Counted from the stretch's first letter, positions 46,730 through 55,139 are shown. The stretch is 64,000 bases of DNA from UBA1205 sp045534635 (GCA_045534635.1 JAZSKB010000044.1:1-64000); one strand, 5' to 3'. Notes: generated from the sequence alone by a model not told the origin. A program made the numbers and translations.

Positions 46730-47684
46730 TTAAAAGTTGTATTATTTTTTGTATATCTATATTGGTCATACATTTGAAATGTTTGCGAGGACATTTCTTA
46801 AATCCTAATTTTGAACAAGGTCTGCATGATAAATTATTGTTTTCTAATATATTATATTTTTTATTTGGCATATAAGGATACATTCCAAATTTAGGTGTTG
46901 TATTTCCCCAAATACTTATAATATTGGTATTTAAGGCTGCACCAATATGCATTAATCCTGTATCACCTGTGATTAAACAAATTGATTGTTTGACAAATGC
47001 TGCCGATTGTCGAATGGATAATTTTCCACAATAATTATATATCAGACTATTAGTATTTTGAATTATTTCGTTTGCTTTTATACTATCGTATTTATCTCCA
47101 AGAAGAACAATGGGAATGGATATTTGTTGACATATAGCAATCAATTTGTTTATTGGAATTTCTTTTGTATAATGTTGGCTACCAACTGCTATTGTGATAA
47201 AATGTGGCTGATTGATATTGTTTACTTCATCACAATCGCAATCTTCTAAAAAGAAATCTAACCCCAAACCATCGTTGTTGACTTGAAATGGTAGTATTTT
47301 TGTACAGTCGAAATACCTATCAACAATGTGTTTATCAGGCATTATGTCAATTTTAAAACCGACAAGCAAGAATTTTCTGAAATTAATTTTGTTAAGATGT
47401 TTACATATTTTTTTTAGTTGCCTACACAATTTATTAGAACGATGATTATTTTGTAAATCAATAATATAATCAAAGTTTTCTGTTTTTAATTCTTCTGAAG
47501 AATTTTGATTATTGTAGCAATGAATTTTATCTATGAAAGGATTTTTGTTTAATAAATCAACATATTGAGGTTTACATAAATAATGTAATTCAACATCTTG
47601 ATTCGCCTTTTTTATGCATCTAATTATAGGTGTAGTAAGAACAATATCTCCAATGCTACTCAAACGTATGAGAAGTATTTTCAT
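46713..47684 (-). CDS. Glycosyltransferase family 9 (heptosyltransferase-like)
   Basis: 323 residues. The start MKILLIRLSSIGDIVLTTPI is the family's conserved first strand and phosphate loop. LITGDTGLMHIGAALNTNIISIWG near 238-262 (the TGD..MH motif) binds the nucleotide sugar, and WGNTTPKFGMYPY follows. It adds heptose or a related sugar to the LPS core on the inner face of the inner membrane. A cysteine-containing tail (CRPCSKLGFKKCPRKHFKC) is also typical. It is 7 bases downstream of the beta-barrel gene. Confidence 0.9.
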   Translation of the reverse strand: MKILLIRLSSIGDIVLTTPIIRCIKKANQDVELHYLCKPQYVDLLNKNPFIDKIHCYNNQNSSEELKTENFDYIIDLQNNHRSNKLCRQLKKICKHLNKINFRKFLLVGFKIDIMPDKHIVDRYFDCTKILPFQVNNDGLGLDFFLEDCDCDEVNNINQPHFITIAVGSQHYTKEIPINKLIAICQQISIPIVLLGDKYDSIKANEIIQNTNSLIYNYCGKLSIRQSAAFVKQSICLITGDTGLMHIGAALNTNIISIWGNTTPKFGMYPYMPNKKYNILENNNLSCRPCSKLGFKKCPRKHFKCMTNIDIQKIIQLLNETIN

Positions 47685-47691
47685 GATGCAA

Positions 47692-48432
47692 CTAATAATA
47701 ATAAGTTCTATCTAATTTTTTCTTTTCTTCTTTCTTTTTTTCTATTTTTGCTTCATTGAGCATATATACTAGATACAAAGATAGGGAATTGTTACGTTGT
47801 TTTCGAGTTTGTTCATCGTAATAAGTGGTTGCTTGAAAATGTCTTGTTCGCATTGATATAATTGAATATTCAAATCGAAAACCAATTTTTAGTTGTTGCC
47901 AAATACGATAACGCACATCTACAAATACCAATAAATCGTTGGGTTTTACAGGGGGGATTGTATCGTATGTTTGTAGAATATCGTATTCTATTTCTTTTGA
48001 ATTTACCAAACGACTATATTGAAGTCCTACACCTATTGCCCAAGTATTTTTATCGTAATATTGTAACATAATAGGAATAGAGATATAGTCTAAATTCATT
48101 TTGTATTTAAATTTTCCGTCAAAAAAGTTGCTACTTGAAGAGTCTAACAGATAGTTGAAATTTCTTTCTCGAGCACCTTTTCCATTGTACAATATTTCCA
48201 TACTTAAAGCCCAAGGCTTTTCGGTGTTGTACTTTTTCCAACTAAAAGGGAGCATGGCTCCAATACCTGCCTTTGCTCCAATATGTTTATAACCAACAAC
48301 CATATCTCCATCTATTTGATTGAAGTTTACCCCAGCCATGATTTCTCCTTTAAATCGCTGTGCTTCAACTATATTTATAGATGTAACAATACAAATTGTA
48401 ACTAATATTAATTTGCTTAAAAATTTCATCAT
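47692..48432 (-). CDS. Outer-membrane beta-barrel protein
   Basis: 246 residues. Signal peptide about 1-24 (ending NIVEAQ). The rest alternates amphipathic strands with Gly/aromatic patterns: GEIMAGVNFNQIDGD, AKAGIGAMLPF, YISIPIMLQYY, AIGVGLQYSRLV and IGFRFEYSIISMR. A Lys/Glu-rich tail (EAKIEKKKEEKKK) follows the last strand. It resembles the Bacteroidota outer-membrane beta-barrel families; it is not clearly PorT. It is the first gene of a four-gene operon with glycosyltransferase 9, queA and hydF. Confidence 0.8.
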   Translation of the reverse strand: MMKFLSKLILVTICIVTSINIVEAQRFKGEIMAGVNFNQIDGDMVVGYKHIGAKAGIGAMLPFSWKKYNTEKPWALSMEILYNGKGARERNFNYLLDSSSSNFFDGKFKYKMNLDYISIPIMLQYYDKNTWAIGVGLQYSRLVNSKEIEYDILQTYDTIPPVKPNDLLVFVDVRYRIWQQLKIGFRFEYSIISMRTRHFQATTYYDEQTRKQRNNSLSLYLVYMLNEAKIEKKKEEKKKLDRTYYY

Positions 48433-48450
48433 AATTTATTTATACATTTA

Positions 48451-48458
48451 CAAAAATA
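48451..48458 (-). promoter_or_regulatory. -7 box for the barrel-GT9-queA-hydF operon
   Basis: TATTTTTG on the minus strand (fits TAnnTTTG), 18 bases before ATG 48432. Confidence 0.5.
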
Positions 48459-48582
48459 ACATTTTTATTTAAAACATAAATCTTTTTTAATAAAAAAATA
48501 TTGTTCGCAAAATTAAAATTTACCTATTCTTTTGATGAAATGTATTTAACGTATTGTTAAACAACGTATTAAATATGAAATA

Positions 48583-48614
48583 TTAAAAGAGAGAGAAAAC
48601 TCCCTCTCTTTTAA
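48583..48614 (-). terminator. Terminator after the aminotransferase gene
   Basis: An 11-bp stem (TTAAAAGAGAG / CTCTCTTTTAA) with a 10-base loop, just downstream of the minus-strand stop at 48640. The stem's own T residues form the U-rich end. Confidence 0.65.
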
Positions 48615-48639
48615 TGACTATATATAATAATGTTGGTTT

Positions 48640-49842
48640 TTACTTGTTAGTCCTTCCTGGATATACTTTCAAGGCTTCTTCTAAACATTTCATTGCTGCT
48701 TTCATATCGTTGACATTCAAACAGTAACTAATTCTTATTTCATTTGTACCTTTTCCTTTTATAGAATAAAATCCAGTAGCAGGAGCAACCATTACAGTTT
48801 CACCATTGTAATTGAAATCTTCTAACAACCATTTGCAGAATTTGTCAGAATCATCAATTGGTAAACGAGCAACGGCATAAAACGCCCCTTTAGGAGTAGG
48901 ACAGAAACAACCTTCAATATTGTTTACACTTTCAACAACAACATTTCTACGAGCGACATATTCGTTTAATACAGCATCAAAGTATTCTTGAGGTGTGTCT
49001 ATTGCTGCTTCGGAAAATATTTGTCCAAAAGAAGGTGGACTTAATCTTGCTTGAGCAAATTTCATTGCGGTGTTATATACTTCTTTGTTGTGAGTGATAA
49101 ACATACCTATACGAGCACCACACGCACTATAACGTTTTGATACAGAATCTAATAGTATTACATTTTGTTCTATTTCTTTTAAGTTCATTGCAGAGAATAC
49201 TTTTTCGTTATCGTATGCAAATTCACGATAAACTTCATCGGAAAATAAGAACAAATCGTATTTTTTTACTATTTCAGCTAAAGTTTCTAATTCTTTTTGC
49301 GAGTATAAGTATCCTGTAGGATTGTTGGGGTTGCAAATCATTATCGCTTTAGTTTTTGGCGTGATTGCTTTTTCAAATTCTTCAATTGGAGGAAGAGCAA
49401 AACCATTATCAATAGTTGATACTATTGGTTTTACAGAAACGCCAGCGGTAACGGCAAAACCATTATAATTTGCATAAAATGGTTCTGGAATAATTACTTC
49501 ATCGCTGGGAGATAAACAAGTATTGAAAGCAAATAAAATAGCTTCTGAACCTCCATTGGTAACAATGATTTCGTCTTCGGTAACGTTTATATCGAAACGT
49601 TTATAATATTCTACTAATTTTTTACGAAATGATAAAATACCTGCAGAATGAGAGTATGCTAATACTTTTATATCTGTGTTTTGAAGTTTTTTCAATGCTC
49701 CTTGAGGGGTTTCTATATCTGGTTGTCCGATATTGAGATGATATACTTTTATTCCTCTTTGTTTGGCTGCATCAGAAAATGGAACTAATTTTCTAATTGG
49801 TGATGATGGCATTAAATTGCCTTTGTCTGATATTTTTGGCAT
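48640..49842 (-). CDS. Class I/II pyridoxal-phosphate aminotransferase
   Basis: 400 residues, the size of aspartate-type aminotransferases. Seen in order: NIGQPDIETP near residue 37, NGGSEAILFAF near 95, ICNPNNPTGYLYS near 170, the PLP-lysine region DSVSKRYSACGARIGMF near 233-249 with Lys237, and the substrate-carboxylate Arg in NEIRISYCLN near 373. It transfers amino groups between an amino acid and 2-oxoglutarate. Substrate specificity cannot be fixed from sequence. It is a single gene with its own terminator. Confidence 0.9.
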   Translation of the reverse strand: MPKISDKGNLMPSSPIRKLVPFSDAAKQRGIKVYHLNIGQPDIETPQGALKKLQNTDIKVLAYSHSAGILSFRKKLVEYYKRFDINVTEDEIIVTNGGSEAILFAFNTCLSPSDEVIIPEPFYANYNGFAVTAGVSVKPIVSTIDNGFALPPIEEFEKAITPKTKAIMICNPNNPTGYLYSQKELETLAEIVKKYDLFLFSDEVYREFAYDNEKVFSAMNLKEIEQNVILLDSVSKRYSACGARIGMFITHNKEVYNTAMKFAQARLSPPSFGQIFSEAAIDTPQEYFDAVLNEYVARRNVVVESVNNIEGCFCPTPKGAFYAVARLPIDDSDKFCKWLLEDFNYNGETVMVAPATGFYSIKGKGTNEIRISYCLNVNDMKAAMKCLEEALKVYPGRTNK

Positions 49843-49875
49843 AATTTTTATTTGTTTATTATTATAAATATTATC

Positions 49876-50322
49876 TTATTTTCCTACAACTGGTTTTTTC
49901 AAATACAAAATTTCAAATAAACTATAAAGTACATATAATACTAAAAAATTTATTGCAAATAATAGAAAATCAGAACGATTGAAATAGGCATATAAGCCAA
50001 GCATTAGCAAAAATCCTAAAATCTTTATCGTTGTGATTAAAAAATAGCGAGTGATAAATCGACTTTCTATTTTACTAAACGCCAATTTTTGTTCTTCTGG
50101 TGTCGCGTGTTCATTAGGTTTAAATTCAAGTCGTTCCACATCGGTTTTGACTATAAAATAATGTACTATTGAGTTTATCAATAGAAATGCTGTTATCAAA
50201 AATGGAAGATTTGTTGATACTATTGCGGGTGCTATAAATCGTAATATCACATATATAATAATTATTATTATACTGAATATTAATACATTTTTTAAATATT
50301 TCCCATATATTTTTTTAAACAT
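49876..50322 (-). CDS. Small membrane protein of the AtpZ neighbourhood
   Basis: 148 residues with four hydrophobic segments (about 12-32, 38-58, 92-112, 118-138) and a charged cytoplasmic loop. I know no named function. In Bacteroidota a protein like this usually lies between the AtpZ/AtpI gene and atpB of the F-type ATP synthase. Here the next gene is an aminotransferase, so that link has been broken. A TATCTTTG box lies directly upstream and may allow separate expression. Confidence 0.7.
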   Translation of the reverse strand: MFKKIYGKYLKNVLIFSIIIIIIYVILRFIAPAIVSTNLPFLITAFLLINSIVHYFIVKTDVERLEFKPNEHATPEEQKLAFSKIESRFITRYFLITTIKILGFLLMLGLYAYFNRSDFLLFAINFLVLYVLYSLFEILYLKKPVVGK

Positions 50323-50341
50323 AATCTATTTTTTTAATTTG

Positions 50342-50349
50342 CAAAGATA
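50342..50349 (-). promoter_or_regulatory. -7 box for the small membrane protein gene
   Basis: TATCTTTG on the minus strand, followed by CAAATTAAAA, 19 bases before ATG 50322 and just after the atpZ stop. Confidence 0.6.
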
Positions 50350-50355
50350 CAAAAT

Positions 50356-50595
50356 TCATTTCGTTTTATTGCGATTTCTTTTATTTTTTATTAAAAAATC
50401 TTTTATTGCTATGTATATTGCGGCTATTATTCCTAAAATTGAAAGCAAAAATGTAAAGATTGGAAAATTTGTTTGTAACCAACTATCACATTTTACTCCT
50501 AAAAATGCACATAAACAAATGATAATTACCATTTGAATTGCCAACGTGGAATATTTTGCCCAATTGTACACAGATTTATTCTTTGGTTTCTCCAT
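50356..50595 (-). CDS. AtpZ/AtpI family protein
   Basis: 79 residues with two transmembrane helices (about 15-35 and 43-65) joined by a loop containing GVKCDSWLQTNFP. This is the pattern of AtpZ/AtpI, small proteins that help assemble the c-ring or carry magnesium for the ATP synthase. It overlaps the end of the bactofilin gene by 20 bases, a common arrangement in the phylum. The ATP synthase subunit genes themselves do not follow. Confidence 0.85.
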   Translation of the reverse strand: MEKPKNKSVYNWAKYSTLAIQMVIIICLCAFLGVKCDSWLQTNFPIFTFLLSILGIIAAIYIAIKDFLIKNKRNRNKTK

Positions 50596-50938
50596 TTCCT
50601 ATATCTTCTTGAGTCATTGTACAATTGCCTAAAAATGTAGCATTTTGTTCGATAACAAGTTTATTTGTTTTCATATCTCCGACTAAATTTGCAGTTTCTT
50701 TTAAGGTAAGCACTTCTTTTACTGTAACATTTCCTTTGACTACGCCCCAAATGTCACAATTGGCACATTCGATATTACCTTCGATATTGCCTGCTTTACC
50801 TACTACAACTCTCGAATGAGATACAATATTTCCTTTTATTTGACCATCTATCCGAATATCATTTTCGGTAATAATATTTCCTGTTATCTCTGTCAATTTG
50901 GTAATTGTACATACTATACCCGGTTCTTCCTTCTTCAT
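50576..50938 (-). CDS. Bactofilin (polymer-forming cytoskeletal protein)
   Basis: 120 residues. A short N-terminal tail is followed by the beta-helix repeats of bactofilins: ITENDIRIDGQIKGNIVSH, VVVGKAGNIEGNIEC, WGVVKGNVTVKEVLTLK and LVGDMKTNKLVIEQ. These give a right-handed helical core that polymerises into filaments and positions cell-wall or envelope enzymes. It lies 8 bases after mtaB and overlaps atpZ. Confidence 0.92.
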   Translation of the reverse strand: MKKEEPGIVCTITKLTEITGNIITENDIRIDGQIKGNIVSHSRVVVGKAGNIEGNIECANCDIWGVVKGNVTVKEVLTLKETANLVGDMKTNKLVIEQNATFLGNCTMTQEDIGNGETKE

Positions 50939-50946
50939 AACTTATT

Positions 50947-52242
50947 CTATTTGATTATTTTTGTTGTATATATATTATCTTTATCAATATCAACGAGTTC
51001 TACTTTGATGATTTTCCCTATATATTCGGGTTGATTTGCAATTTTAACTTTTATATAATTGGGAGTAAATCCATATAAATAATTATTTTCAACCTTATGT
51101 TCTATCAATACTGGATAAATTTTTCCTTTATTGAGTTGGTAAAATGCTTTTTTCTTATTGTTCGATAATTCGATAAGTGCTTTGGTTCGTTTGTTTTTAA
51201 TGTTTGGTGAACATTGTAGGTCCATTGTTGCCGCTGGTGTATTCGGGCGTTGGGAATATGGGAAAACATGTAACATATTCACAGACAATGATTCCAAAAA
51301 TTGATAAGTTTCTTCAAAATCTTTATCAGTTTCTGAGGGAAAGCCTACAATAACATCTGCTGCAATGCAGGCATGAGGAATACTACTACGGATTTTATTG
51401 ACTTTTTCGGCAAACAACTCTTTAGGATAACGTCTTCTCATTAATTTTAATATACGGTTGTTGCCCGATTGCAATGGTATGTGAAAATGGGGGAGTATGA
51501 TATTACTTTTTTGTACCATTTCTATAATATTATCCGTCAACAAATTAGGTTCTATTGAGGATATACGGATTCTTTGCAATCCTTCAAGTTGTTCTAACGT
51601 GCGTAGCAAATATTCAAAATCTTCTCCTTTTGATGTTTTAAAATCTCCAATGTTTACTCCTGATAATATAATTTCAGTAATGCCATGATTTATAATGTCT
51701 TGTGCGTTTTTTATAATGTTTTCAACCGAATCGCTACGACTTTTTCCTCGGGCAATGCAAACAGTACAATAACTACAATGATAATCACAGCCATCTTGTA
51801 TTTTTAGAAAAGAACGAGTGCGTTCATGAATAGAATAAGAAGAAAAAAATGTATCTAAATTTACATCTAAAGATGCATTTATTTTATTATTAATTAGTAA
51901 TTTATGGATTTCTTCTACTATTGTCAATTTGTTGTGATTGCCTAAAATAATATCTACATCATCTTTTAAACTTTGGCATTGTTTTAATGCACTAAAACAA
52001 CCGATTAGAGCAATAATACAATGAGGATTTACATCTTTGATATGACGTATCAGTTGTTTACATTTTTTTTCGGCGGTTTCTGTTACGGCACATGTATTTA
52101 TAATGTAGGCATCTGCCAATTCCTCATTATTCCCACAGACAAAACCTTTTTCTATGAATTTTTGCTCTATAGTTGCACTTTCCGAAAAATTAAGTTTACA
52201 ACCTAATGTTTTGATAATGATATATTTATTTAAATTATTCAT
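50947..52242 (-). CDS. mtaB: tRNA t6A37 methylthiotransferase MtaB
   Basis: 431 residues, a radical-SAM enzyme. The N-terminal UPF0004 domain has TLGCKLNFSES (Cys15), NTCAVTETAEKKC near 50, and GCF near 85. The radical SAM cluster is DGCDYHCSYCTVCIARG near 149-165 with the CxxxCxxC triad. A TRAM domain occupies the last 60 residues. MtaB adds methylthio to N6-threonylcarbamoyladenosine 37 in tRNAs that read ANN codons. First gene of a cluster with bactofilin and AtpZ. Confidence 0.94.
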   Translation of the reverse strand: MNNLNKYIIIKTLGCKLNFSESATIEQKFIEKGFVCGNNEELADAYIINTCAVTETAEKKCKQLIRHIKDVNPHCIIALIGCFSALKQCQSLKDDVDIILGNHNKLTIVEEIHKLLINNKINASLDVNLDTFFSSYSIHERTRSFLKIQDGCDYHCSYCTVCIARGKSRSDSVENIIKNAQDIINHGITEIILSGVNIGDFKTSKGEDFEYLLRTLEQLEGLQRIRISSIEPNLLTDNIIEMVQKSNIILPHFHIPLQSGNNRILKLMRRRYPKELFAEKVNKIRSSIPHACIAADVIVGFPSETDKDFEETYQFLESLSVNMLHVFPYSQRPNTPAATMDLQCSPNIKNKRTKALIELSNNKKKAFYQLNKGKIYPVLIEHKVENNYLYGFTPNYIKVKIANQPEYIGKIIKVELVDIDKDNIYTTKIIK

Positions 52243-52307
52243 TTAAGAATTTTTTGCTTCTTTTTTTTTGTGGCAATTTTTGTTGTATTTCTATTATTTT
52301 ACATCTG

Positions 52308-52315
52308 CAAAAATA
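52308..52315 (-). promoter_or_regulatory. Possible -7 box for mtaB
   Basis: TATTTTTG on the minus strand, about 65 bases before ATG 52242. Confidence 0.45.
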
Positions 52316-52397
52316 CTAAAAAAATCTTTTACTATCTCTATAATTATGGAAAATATAAATTTGACTTGAAAAATTATCTTGATATTGATATTTTTCG

Positions 52398-52405
52398 TAT
52401 CTTTG
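52398..52405 (+). promoter_or_regulatory. -7 box for the HTH/DUF1016 island
   Basis: TATCTTTG followed by CAAAG, 22 bases before the ATG of the decayed HTH gene at 52428. Confidence 0.65.
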
Positions 52406-52427
52406 CAAAGTTATAAAATGTATTGAA

Positions 52428-52659
52428 ATGCAACTAATAGATGAACATCCAAACAAGAACCGACTGAAAGTCGTACTTGCTGAGCAAAACAAGACTAACA
52501 AGTGGCTGGCTTTACAGTTGGGAAAAATAGAAACACCATCTCCAAATGGGGGCATAACGTCAATCAGCCCACCGTCGAACTGCTTTCGACATTGTTAAAG
52601 TATAGGGTGTTGATGTATGTGCGTTGTTAGAGATACTGAACAATAAAAAGAAGCAATGA
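52428..52659 (+). pseudogene. Decayed XRE-type HTH regulator
   Basis: The first frame reads MQLIDEHPNKNRLKVVLAEQ through NKWLALQLGK and then loses the fold. Reading one base over after the A run near 52522 gives NRNTISKWGHNVNQPTVELL, the rest of a Cro/CI helix-turn-helix. A second single-base shift near 52607 gives GVDVCALLEILNNKKKQ and a TGA at 52657-52659. Restoring one base at each place yields a normal HTH protein of about 77 residues. Its TGA overlaps the ATG of the nuclease gene (ATGA), the usual coupling for this pair. Confidence 0.8.
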
Positions 52660-53687
52660 ATACTGAACTATACAAAACAAATAATACTCATCTGATAGAT
52701 GATGCGAGGAAAATAATAGAAACTGCCCGTGCCAATGCAGTACGTAGCGTTGACTTTTGTCGTGTGCAGATGTATTGGAACTTAGGTCGCAGAATCTTTG
52801 AGGAGGAACAGCACGGCAAAGAGCGTGCCGACTATGGAGCGTACATTGTCAAAACTCTTGCCGACAGGTTGGAAGCAGAGTATGGTAGCGGATTTTCAAA
52901 ACGTCAGTTGGAATTTTGTCGACAATTTTACCGTCTTTATCCAATTGCGAACGCAGTGCGTTCGCAATTAAATTGGACGCAGTATCGTCTTCTAATTCAA
53001 ATTGATGACCCAGACAAACGTGAGTATTACGAGTTGGAATCAGTCAACAATGCGTGGACAGCACGCGAGACAGAACGCCAGATTAACAGCCAACTATACG
53101 AGCGGCTGCTAATCAGCAACGATAAAGAGGCAGTGCTCGCCGTTGCCCGAAAAGAACGCATTCCAGAAACGCTACAAGAAATTATCAAAGACCCTATGGT
53201 GTTGGAGTTCTTGGGATTGAAGCGTAATCCCACCTATTACGAGAAGGATTTGGAAAGCTCTATCATCTCACATATCGCCGATTTCTTGCTCGAAATGGGG
53301 AAAGGTTTTTCGTTTGTGGCACGGCAAAAACGCATTCTGTTGGAAGACGATGAGTTTTTCGTAGACCTTGTATTCTATAACAGATTGCTAAGATGTTTCG
53401 TTGTTGTAGAACTCAAAACGGACAAACTTACACACAAGGATTTAGGACAGTTGCAAATGTATGTCAATTACTACGATCGCACCGAAAAATTGCCCGATGA
53501 AAATCCAACAATAGGTATCTTGCTTTGCACAAGCAAAAACGACACGGTCGTAAAAATGGCTCTGCCAGAAGACAACAAGACAATCCTTGCCACTGAATAC
53601 AAACTATACTTACCAACAACCGAACAACTTATTAAAGAGATAGACGAAGTGAAACAATTGACAATGAGAAATAAAACCGAACAATAG
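52656..53687 (+). CDS. DUF1016 (YhcG-type) PD-(D/E)XK nuclease, copy 1
   Basis: 343 residues. The DUF1016 N-terminal domain (about 12-180) includes VQMYWNLGRRIFEEEQHGKE and YGSGFSKRQLEFCRQFYRLY. The C-terminal YhcG nuclease domain (about 200-343) has FFVDLVFY with Asp237 and VVELK with Glu252 and Lys254, an intact core, then GQLQMYVNYYD. Family members often sit in restriction or defence loci; the precise activity is not known. The gene is visibly richer in G and C than the flanking housekeeping genes, indicating transfer. A 27-base palindrome at 52943-52969 is inserted in frame. Confidence 0.92.
   Translation: MNTELYKTNNTHLIDDARKIIETARANAVRSVDFCRVQMYWNLGRRIFEEEQHGKERADYGAYIVKTLADRLEAEYGSGFSKRQLEFCRQFYRLYPIANAVRSQLNWTQYRLLIQIDDPDKREYYELESVNNAWTARETERQINSQLYERLLISNDKEAVLAVARKERIPETLQEIIKDPMVLEFLGLKRNPTYYEKDLESSIISHIADFLLEMGKGFSFVARQKRILLEDDEFFVDLVFYNRLLRCFVVVELKTDKLTHKDLGQLQMYVNYYDRTEKLPDENPTIGILLCTSKNDTVVKMALPEDNKTILATEYKLYLPTTEQLIKEIDEVKQLTMRNKTEQ
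52943..52969. repeat. 27-base palindrome inside DUF1016 copy 1
   Basis: Perfect 13-base arms (AATTGCGAACGCA and its complement) around one G. It encodes part of the loop after FYRLY, at residues 96-105. Confidence 0.85.
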
Positions 53688-53833
53688 CTCACTATCAAAC
53701 AAATAACGATTACTTATGCCATTACCACAAAACAATAAACTTCCGAACTCCGTCACTCCCTATATTTTTTTCTTCGCCTGCTTTGTTGAAAAAAAATATA
53801 GCCTTAAACCATTGATATTTCAATAATTCTTCG

Positions 53834-53841
53834 TATTTTTG
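53834..53841 (+). promoter_or_regulatory. -7 box before the second DUF1016 unit
   Basis: TATTTTTG followed by CAAAAATAA; fits TAnnTTTG. The spacer before it (53688-53833) holds only an A/T hairpin at 53761-53800. Confidence 0.5.
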
Positions 53842-53874
53842 CAAAAATAATCTTGAAATAAACAAAAGTAGCTA

Positions 53875-53980
53875 ATGACAGAAACTCAACATACTATCAT
53901 CAATGGCGACAGTCGAAAAATTGTTTGACATTGCAAAGGTTTTGAATGTCGATGTGAAATCATTGTTGAACTCAAATTAA
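53875..53980 (+). pseudogene. Scar of two decayed genes: methyltransferase-like start and HTH C-terminus
   Basis: ATG 53875 begins a 17-codon frame, MTETQHTIINGDSRKIV, that resembles the first residues of site-specific DNA methyltransferases (NGDSRKM). In another frame, 53903-53980 encodes ATVEKLFDIAKVLNVDVKSLLNSN, which looks like the last helices of an XRE-type HTH regulator. The HTH remnant ends 7 bases before the second DUF1016 gene, mirroring the HTH-DUF1016 order of copy 1. Both are too short to function. The methyltransferase reading is tentative. Confidence 0.5.
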
Positions 53981-53987
53981 GATTGTA

Positions 53988-55139
53988 ATGAAAAATATTG
54001 CCGTCATAGACAAAGATTATAAACAATGGATTAACGAAATCAGAGGACGCTACCGCCATAGCCAGATTAAGGCAGCGGTGAAGGTCAATTCTGAGATGTT
54101 GCAGTTCTATTGGTTGCTTGGGCATGATATTGTTGAACGGAAGATGGAAAACACGTATGGCAGTGGATTCTTCAACCGCCTTAGTTCAGATTTGCAACGC
54201 GAACTGCCTGATGCAAAAGGCTTTTCACCGACTAATATAAAGTACTTCAAGTATTTTTATGAGTTATACTCGCCTTTACTTGAAAATCGTCCGCAAGTTG
54301 CGGATGATTCTAAATCACACTCAATTTGTCAACAAGTTGTTGACGAATCCACATCGCAAATTCGTCCGCAGGTTGCGGACAATTTCAATCGCCCAATAAT
54401 TCCGCAAGTTGCGGAAGAATTGTTTTCTATCCCGTGGGACCATCACCGCCGCATTATCGACAAATGCAAGGGGAATCCGCAAAAGGCGTTATTCTTCGTG
54501 CAGAAAACCAGAGAGAATAATTGGAGCAGGGCAGTGCTGCTCAACTTCCTTGATACCGACCTATACGAACGTGAAGGCAAGGCGATAACAAATTTCAAAG
54601 CAGCATTGCCAGCACCAGACAGCGACTTGGCACAGCAAATGACCAAAGATCCATATTGTTTCGACTTTTTTACGCTCTCGCTACAATATTCAGAGAAAGA
54701 ACTCAAAGATGCTCTAATGGACAACATTCAAAAGTTCCTGCTCGAATTGGGCAATGGATTCGCTTTTGTAGGCAGAGAAGTTCGCATTGAAGTTGGTAAA
54801 ACAGAAAAATTTATTGATATGCTGTTTTACAACATCAAACTTCATTGTTACGTGGTGTTAGAAGTGAAAGTTGAAAAGTTTGATTTTTCAAATGTGGGAC
54901 AACTCGGCGGCTACATAGTTGCTGTAAATCATCAATTGAAAGGTGAACACGACAACCCCACCATCGGACTTTTAGTTTGCAAGTATAAAGACAATGTGGA
55001 AGCCCAATATGCTTTGGAATCATCGGCACAGCCAATTGGTGTTTCGGCATACCAACTTTCCAAACTGATACCAGAACAATTCAAATCCTCGCTTCCTTCC
55101 ATCGAGGAATTGGAAAACGTTTTGGAAAACGATAAATGA
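53988..55139 (+). CDS. DUF1016 (YhcG-type) PD-(D/E)XK nuclease, copy 2
   Basis: 383 residues, about 40 longer than copy 1. N-terminal DUF1016 domain: NSEMLQFYWLLGHDIVERKM and YGSGFFNRLSSDLQREL. The linker at residues 101-146 contains four repeats of the type RPQVAD, QQVVDE, RPQVAD, PQVAEE. Then SIPWDHHRRIIDKCKG and the nuclease domain with FIDMLFY (Asp277) and VLEVK (Glu292, Lys294), all intact. The two copies are clearly diverged, so this is not a recent duplication. G+C is higher than in the flanking genes. A reverse transcriptase gene starts 17 bases downstream. Confidence 0.92.
   Translation: MKNIAVIDKDYKQWINEIRGRYRHSQIKAAVKVNSEMLQFYWLLGHDIVERKMENTYGSGFFNRLSSDLQRELPDAKGFSPTNIKYFKYFYELYSPLLENRPQVADDSKSHSICQQVVDESTSQIRPQVADNFNRPIIPQVAEELFSIPWDHHRRIIDKCKGNPQKALFFVQKTRENNWSRAVLLNFLDTDLYEREGKAITNFKAALPAPDSDLAQQMTKDPYCFDFFTLSLQYSEKELKDALMDNIQKFLLELGNGFAFVGREVRIEVGKTEKFIDMLFYNIKLHCYVVLEVKVEKFDFSNVGQLGGYIVAVNHQLKGEHDNPTIGLLVCKYKDNVEAQYALESSAQPIGVSAYQLSKLIPEQFKSSLPSIEELENVLENDK
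54290..54426. repeat. Cluster of four short palindromes inside DUF1016 copy 2
   Basis: Palindromes at 54290-54304 (TCCGCAA G TTGCGGA), 54328-54344 (GTCAACAA G TTGTTGAC), 54364-54380 (GTCCGCA GGT TGCGGAC) and 54410-54426 (TTCCGCAA G TTGCGGAA). All are read in the same frame and each encodes (P/Q)QV(A/V)(D/E). Confidence 0.85.

Noticed and set aside
53716..53826. A 36-residue frame between the two DUF1016 genes
   Set aside because: Short, no recognisable domain, and it overlaps an A/T hairpin; not supportable as a gene.
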